Origin: JAQBGV01 sp032128395
GTDB lineage: Bacteria > Planctomycetota > UBA8108 > UBA1146
DNA length: 23,802 bases
Direction of reading: 5' to 3'
Assembly (NCBI GenBank): GCA_032128395.1
Contig: JAQBGV010000229.1
Location: forward strand, 1-23,802
This document shows positions 21,584-23,802 of the stretch, piece after piece; positions within the stretch are counted from its first letter, which is position 1; every line of letters begins with the position of its first letter. The notes under the pieces were generated by a model. The model made no database searches. It was not told the DNA's origin and saw only the letters and a program-made list of their open reading frames with translations. Made by a program: the position numbers and the translations under genes.

Positions 21584-23802
21584 TCACAGGCAGAAGAGCC
21601 CATCCAAGGTCGGGTCGACCAGACCCGGTTCACATACTCCTTGGGCATTGCAACCCGGCGGCGGCGGCTCCATCCCTCCATTGAAGAGATAGTCGAGCAG
21701 CCAGATCGCGTCCGCGATGTTGTTGCCACCGTCGTCGTTCGTGTCGAAGGCATCGAGACAGTTGTAGTCGGTCCCCGAGTTGAACAGGTAGTCGAGGATC
21801 GTCACCGCGTCTGCGACATTCAGCGCCAGATCGAGGTTCGCGTCCCCACGGATGAACGGCCGCCGCGCAACGATCTCGTAGACGACACTCGTCGTGGTGC
21901 CGACGAGGGAGATCCTGCCATCGAAGAACGAGAATCCGCCGAAGACGTTCTCCTCGGCCTGGAGGGCGGTGAGTGGAATCGATGAACCTGCGGGAACAGC
22001 GGTGATCACCCCCCCATTGTTCGTCACATCGACGAGATCGATCGAATAGCTCTCGTCTACCGGGTCGAACGCGGTGAGGAGCAATTGGAATTCGCTGAGG
22101 ATGCTTCCCCCGAGAAACTCGATCCCGTTCAGTCCAGGTCCCGGATCAGGGTGGACGAATTCGAAGTCCACCAAGGCACTTTGGGCGGGGCTCAGAGCGA
22201 AGATCGCGCAGCCACCGGGTTCGATGCCAACGATAGACCCACCGCTGGGTTCGTAGTCGATTCCCCCGATCGGACCGCTGAGAGGGCCGAGCGTGCCGAT
22301 CACGCTGATGAGGCCCGCTCCATTCGGTGGGTCGATCACCACCCCTCCCAAGGTCGTCTCAGCGATCTGCGACGGGTCGCTTCCGTCCCCTCCGCTCGCG
22401 ATAAAGAGTGACCCCGCCCCACCGTTGCCATCCGGCCGATACGCGATCCCCGTACTGGGGACGATCCCCTGAAAGGGGCTGTCGATGATCCCGAGAACGG
22501 AGAAGTCCTCGTCGAGCGCGTAGATCTTCCCGCTCCCCGAATCCGTTGCGTAGAACCTCGGCTCACCGGGCCCTGCATTCTCATTGGTGCTGACGTCGAA
22601 CAGGTTCGTCGCGCGATCCCCGACATCGACGCCGATCGTATTCTCGTCCTCGACGCCCCCTTGCCCGACGATCACCGCGCAGCCGACCGCATCGGCAGGC
22701 TGGCCCCCAAACTCACCGAAGATCTCGTAGGCGTAGTTCCCGACCGACACGACGGGGTCGACGAAGCTCGTCGCATCTCCGGGAAGAGTGGCGAGAGGTT
22801 GAGCATCCCGGAGGACCTGAATGGCATCGAAGGTGAGGGGATTGGTCCACGAGAGCTCGACGTCTTGACCGACCACGAAGCAGCTCAGGTCGATCACCTG
22901 AGGCACGATTCCAGGATTGCTCACGGCATCGAAGGGATTGGTCGCAGAGTCGACCTCGAATCGGTTCGAGAACCCGTCCGAGTCGAAGTCCCCGTTCGGC
23001 CGGAGAATGTTCGCTTGGATCATTCCCGATGCGTCTCCGAGGAGGCCAGGATCGATCCCGATTGCCGTCGTCTCGATCAGTGTCTCATTCGCATCGAAGC
23101 GCGTGGCCGTTCCGCTCGCGTCCGTCACCCAAACATCGCCCAGGCCGTCGATGAGGATCCCCGTGGGATCGGGCGTACCCGGCGCATCGATCGGATCGAG
23201 GGCACCGCCCGGTACCACATGGTAGGGCAGCTCGGCTGCGATCCACGCTTGATTGACGCCTCGAATGACGATCCCCTCCGGGGCTGCTCCCACGGGGAGA
23301 CCCGTGAACTGCTCGACGAGAGATCCGCCACTCCCGCGCCGCTCGACCATGTCCGCACCGCGAAGTGTCACCCAGATGAATCCGTTCCGATCGATGGCGA
23401 CCCCGTAGGGCTCATCGCCCGGTTGGAAGTCGACGACGACCGCTAACTCTCCGTTGTTGTTGAGCTTCTTCAGCTGGTCATCGCCGGCGATGGCGACCCA
23501 GATGTTGCCAATCGCGTCCGCCGCGATTCCGGTCGGCTGGTTCCCCACCAAGATGGCATCGTCGATCCCGCCGCCCATTCCGAGGAGAACTGCGCCGGAG
23601 GGAGCGATCTTCGTCACGGTTCCATCGGTCGCGTCGGTGACCCAAGTGTTTCCGAGGTGATCGACGCAAACCCCAGTCGGGGCCATCCCCGTGGTGATCG
23701 CGGAACCGAACTGGTTTCCGTCCGGTTGAACACGAGCCACGGTGCCCGTCCCGGCGTACGCGACCCAGCCCATCCCGTTCGGCGCGATCGCGATGCCACG
23801 GG
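21584..23802 (-). CDS. Secreted NHL-repeat protein with dockerin-like C-terminus (5' end beyond window)
   Basis: The frame is open to the last base of the window, so the N-terminus and any signal peptide are missing; 739 residues are present. At least five NHL/Vgb-like propeller repeats come first (PTGVCVDHLGNTWVTD, PTGIAADAIGNIWVAI, PYGVAIDRNGFIWVTL, PTGILIDGLGDVWVTD). A Ca2+-type segment follows (DFDSDGFSNRFEVDSATNPFD), then a fibronectin-III-like stretch (VELSWTNPLTFDAIQVLRDG-like), then a region with further propeller-like repeats. The end has two dockerin-like repeats, RGDANLDLALNVADAVTILDY and DTNDDGGNNIADAIWLLDY, and several cysteines, as in many planctomycete exported proteins. The internal ATG at 23773 is not the true start. 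Its stop lies 4 nt from the convergent kinase stop. The ligand is unknown. Confidence 0.88.
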   Translation of the reverse strand, partial: RGIAIAPNGMGWVAYAGTGTVARVQPDGNQFGSAITTGMAPTGVCVDHLGNTWVTDATDGTVTKIAPSGAVLLGMGGGIDDAILVGNQPTGIAADAIGNIWVAIAGDDQLKKLNNNGELAVVVDFQPGDEPYGVAIDRNGFIWVTLRGADMVERRGSGGSLVEQFTGLPVGAAPEGIVIRGVNQAWIAAELPYHVVPGGALDPIDAPGTPDPTGILIDGLGDVWVTDASGTATRFDANETLIETTAIGIDPGLLGDASGMIQANILRPNGDFDSDGFSNRFEVDSATNPFDAVSNPGIVPQVIDLSCFVVGQDVELSWTNPLTFDAIQVLRDAQPLATLPGDATSFVDPVVSVGNYAYEIFGEFGGQPADAVGCAVIVGQGGVEDENTIGVDVGDRATNLFDVSTNENAGPGEPRFYATDSGSGKIYALDEDFSVLGIIDSPFQGIVPSTGIAYRPDGNGGAGSLFIASGGDGSDPSQIAETTLGGVVIDPPNGAGLISVIGTLGPLSGPIGGIDYEPSGGSIVGIEPGGCAIFALSPAQSALVDFEFVHPDPGPGLNGIEFLGGSILSEFQLLLTAFDPVDESYSIDLVDVTNNGGVITAVPAGSSIPLTALQAEENVFGGFSFFDGRISLVGTTTSVVYEIVARRPFIRGDANLDLALNVADAVTILDYLFNSGTDYNCLDAFDTNDDGGNNIADAIWLLDYLFNGGMEPPPPGCNAQGVCEPGLVDPTLDGLFCL

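Overview
The window comes from a high-GC bacterium, most likely a member of the Planctomycetota. The pointers are an ECF sigma factor of the PF07638/TIGR02999 type, a very large Ser/Thr kinase with ATPase and TPR regions, a secreted NHL-repeat protein ending in dockerin-like repeats, a TPR/FG-GAP/ASPIC (CRTAC) protein, and an eight-EF-hand secreted protein. No rRNA, tRNA, CRISPR array or insertion sequence was seen. Nearly all the DNA is coding, and the long opposite-strand open frames reflect high GC rather than genes.

Layout. Positions 1-236 hold the right half of a dispersed palindromic repeat and no gene. A secreted EF-hand protein (237-1208, minus) is divergent from a two-gene ABC importer (1376-3753, plus). 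The importer pairs an ATPase with a fused permease/substrate-binding protein of the OpuC/EgtUV type. A second, complete copy of the palindrome (3792-3924) separates it from a convergent minus-strand block. That block, read from 14143 down to 3929, is: a SelW-like selenoprotein with an in-frame UGA (13916-14143), EttA, the CRTAC-type protein, an isoprenylcysteine-methyltransferase-like membrane protein, a DUF2164 protein, a PqiA-like membrane protein, a GNAT acetyltransferase, a DUF5996-like protein and an EgtD-type histidine methyltransferase.

From 14355 the genes run on the plus strand: the ECF sigma factor, a remnant of a AAA/DUF4143 ATPase with an internal deletion, an M20 metallodipeptidase, a small zinc-ribbon membrane protein and the giant kinase. 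The NHL/dockerin protein converges on the kinase and runs off the window end.

How the genes may work together. The EgtD homologue and the EgtU-like fused transporter lie back to back at their 3' ends, which suggests a locus for a trimethylated histidine derivative (hercynine or ergothioneine). No EgtB is present, and a generic betaine/choline importer remains possible. The sigma factor and the kinase are preceded by similar promoter-like boxes (TTGCNN, 17-18 bp, TAGGATCG), so they may form one signalling unit. The most striking hidden item is the SelW gene: ordinary gene calling would miss it, yet it has a strong ribosome binding site, a CxxU motif, a complete family-like C-terminus and a perfect 7-bp hairpin at the distance from UGA expected of a bacterial SECIS.
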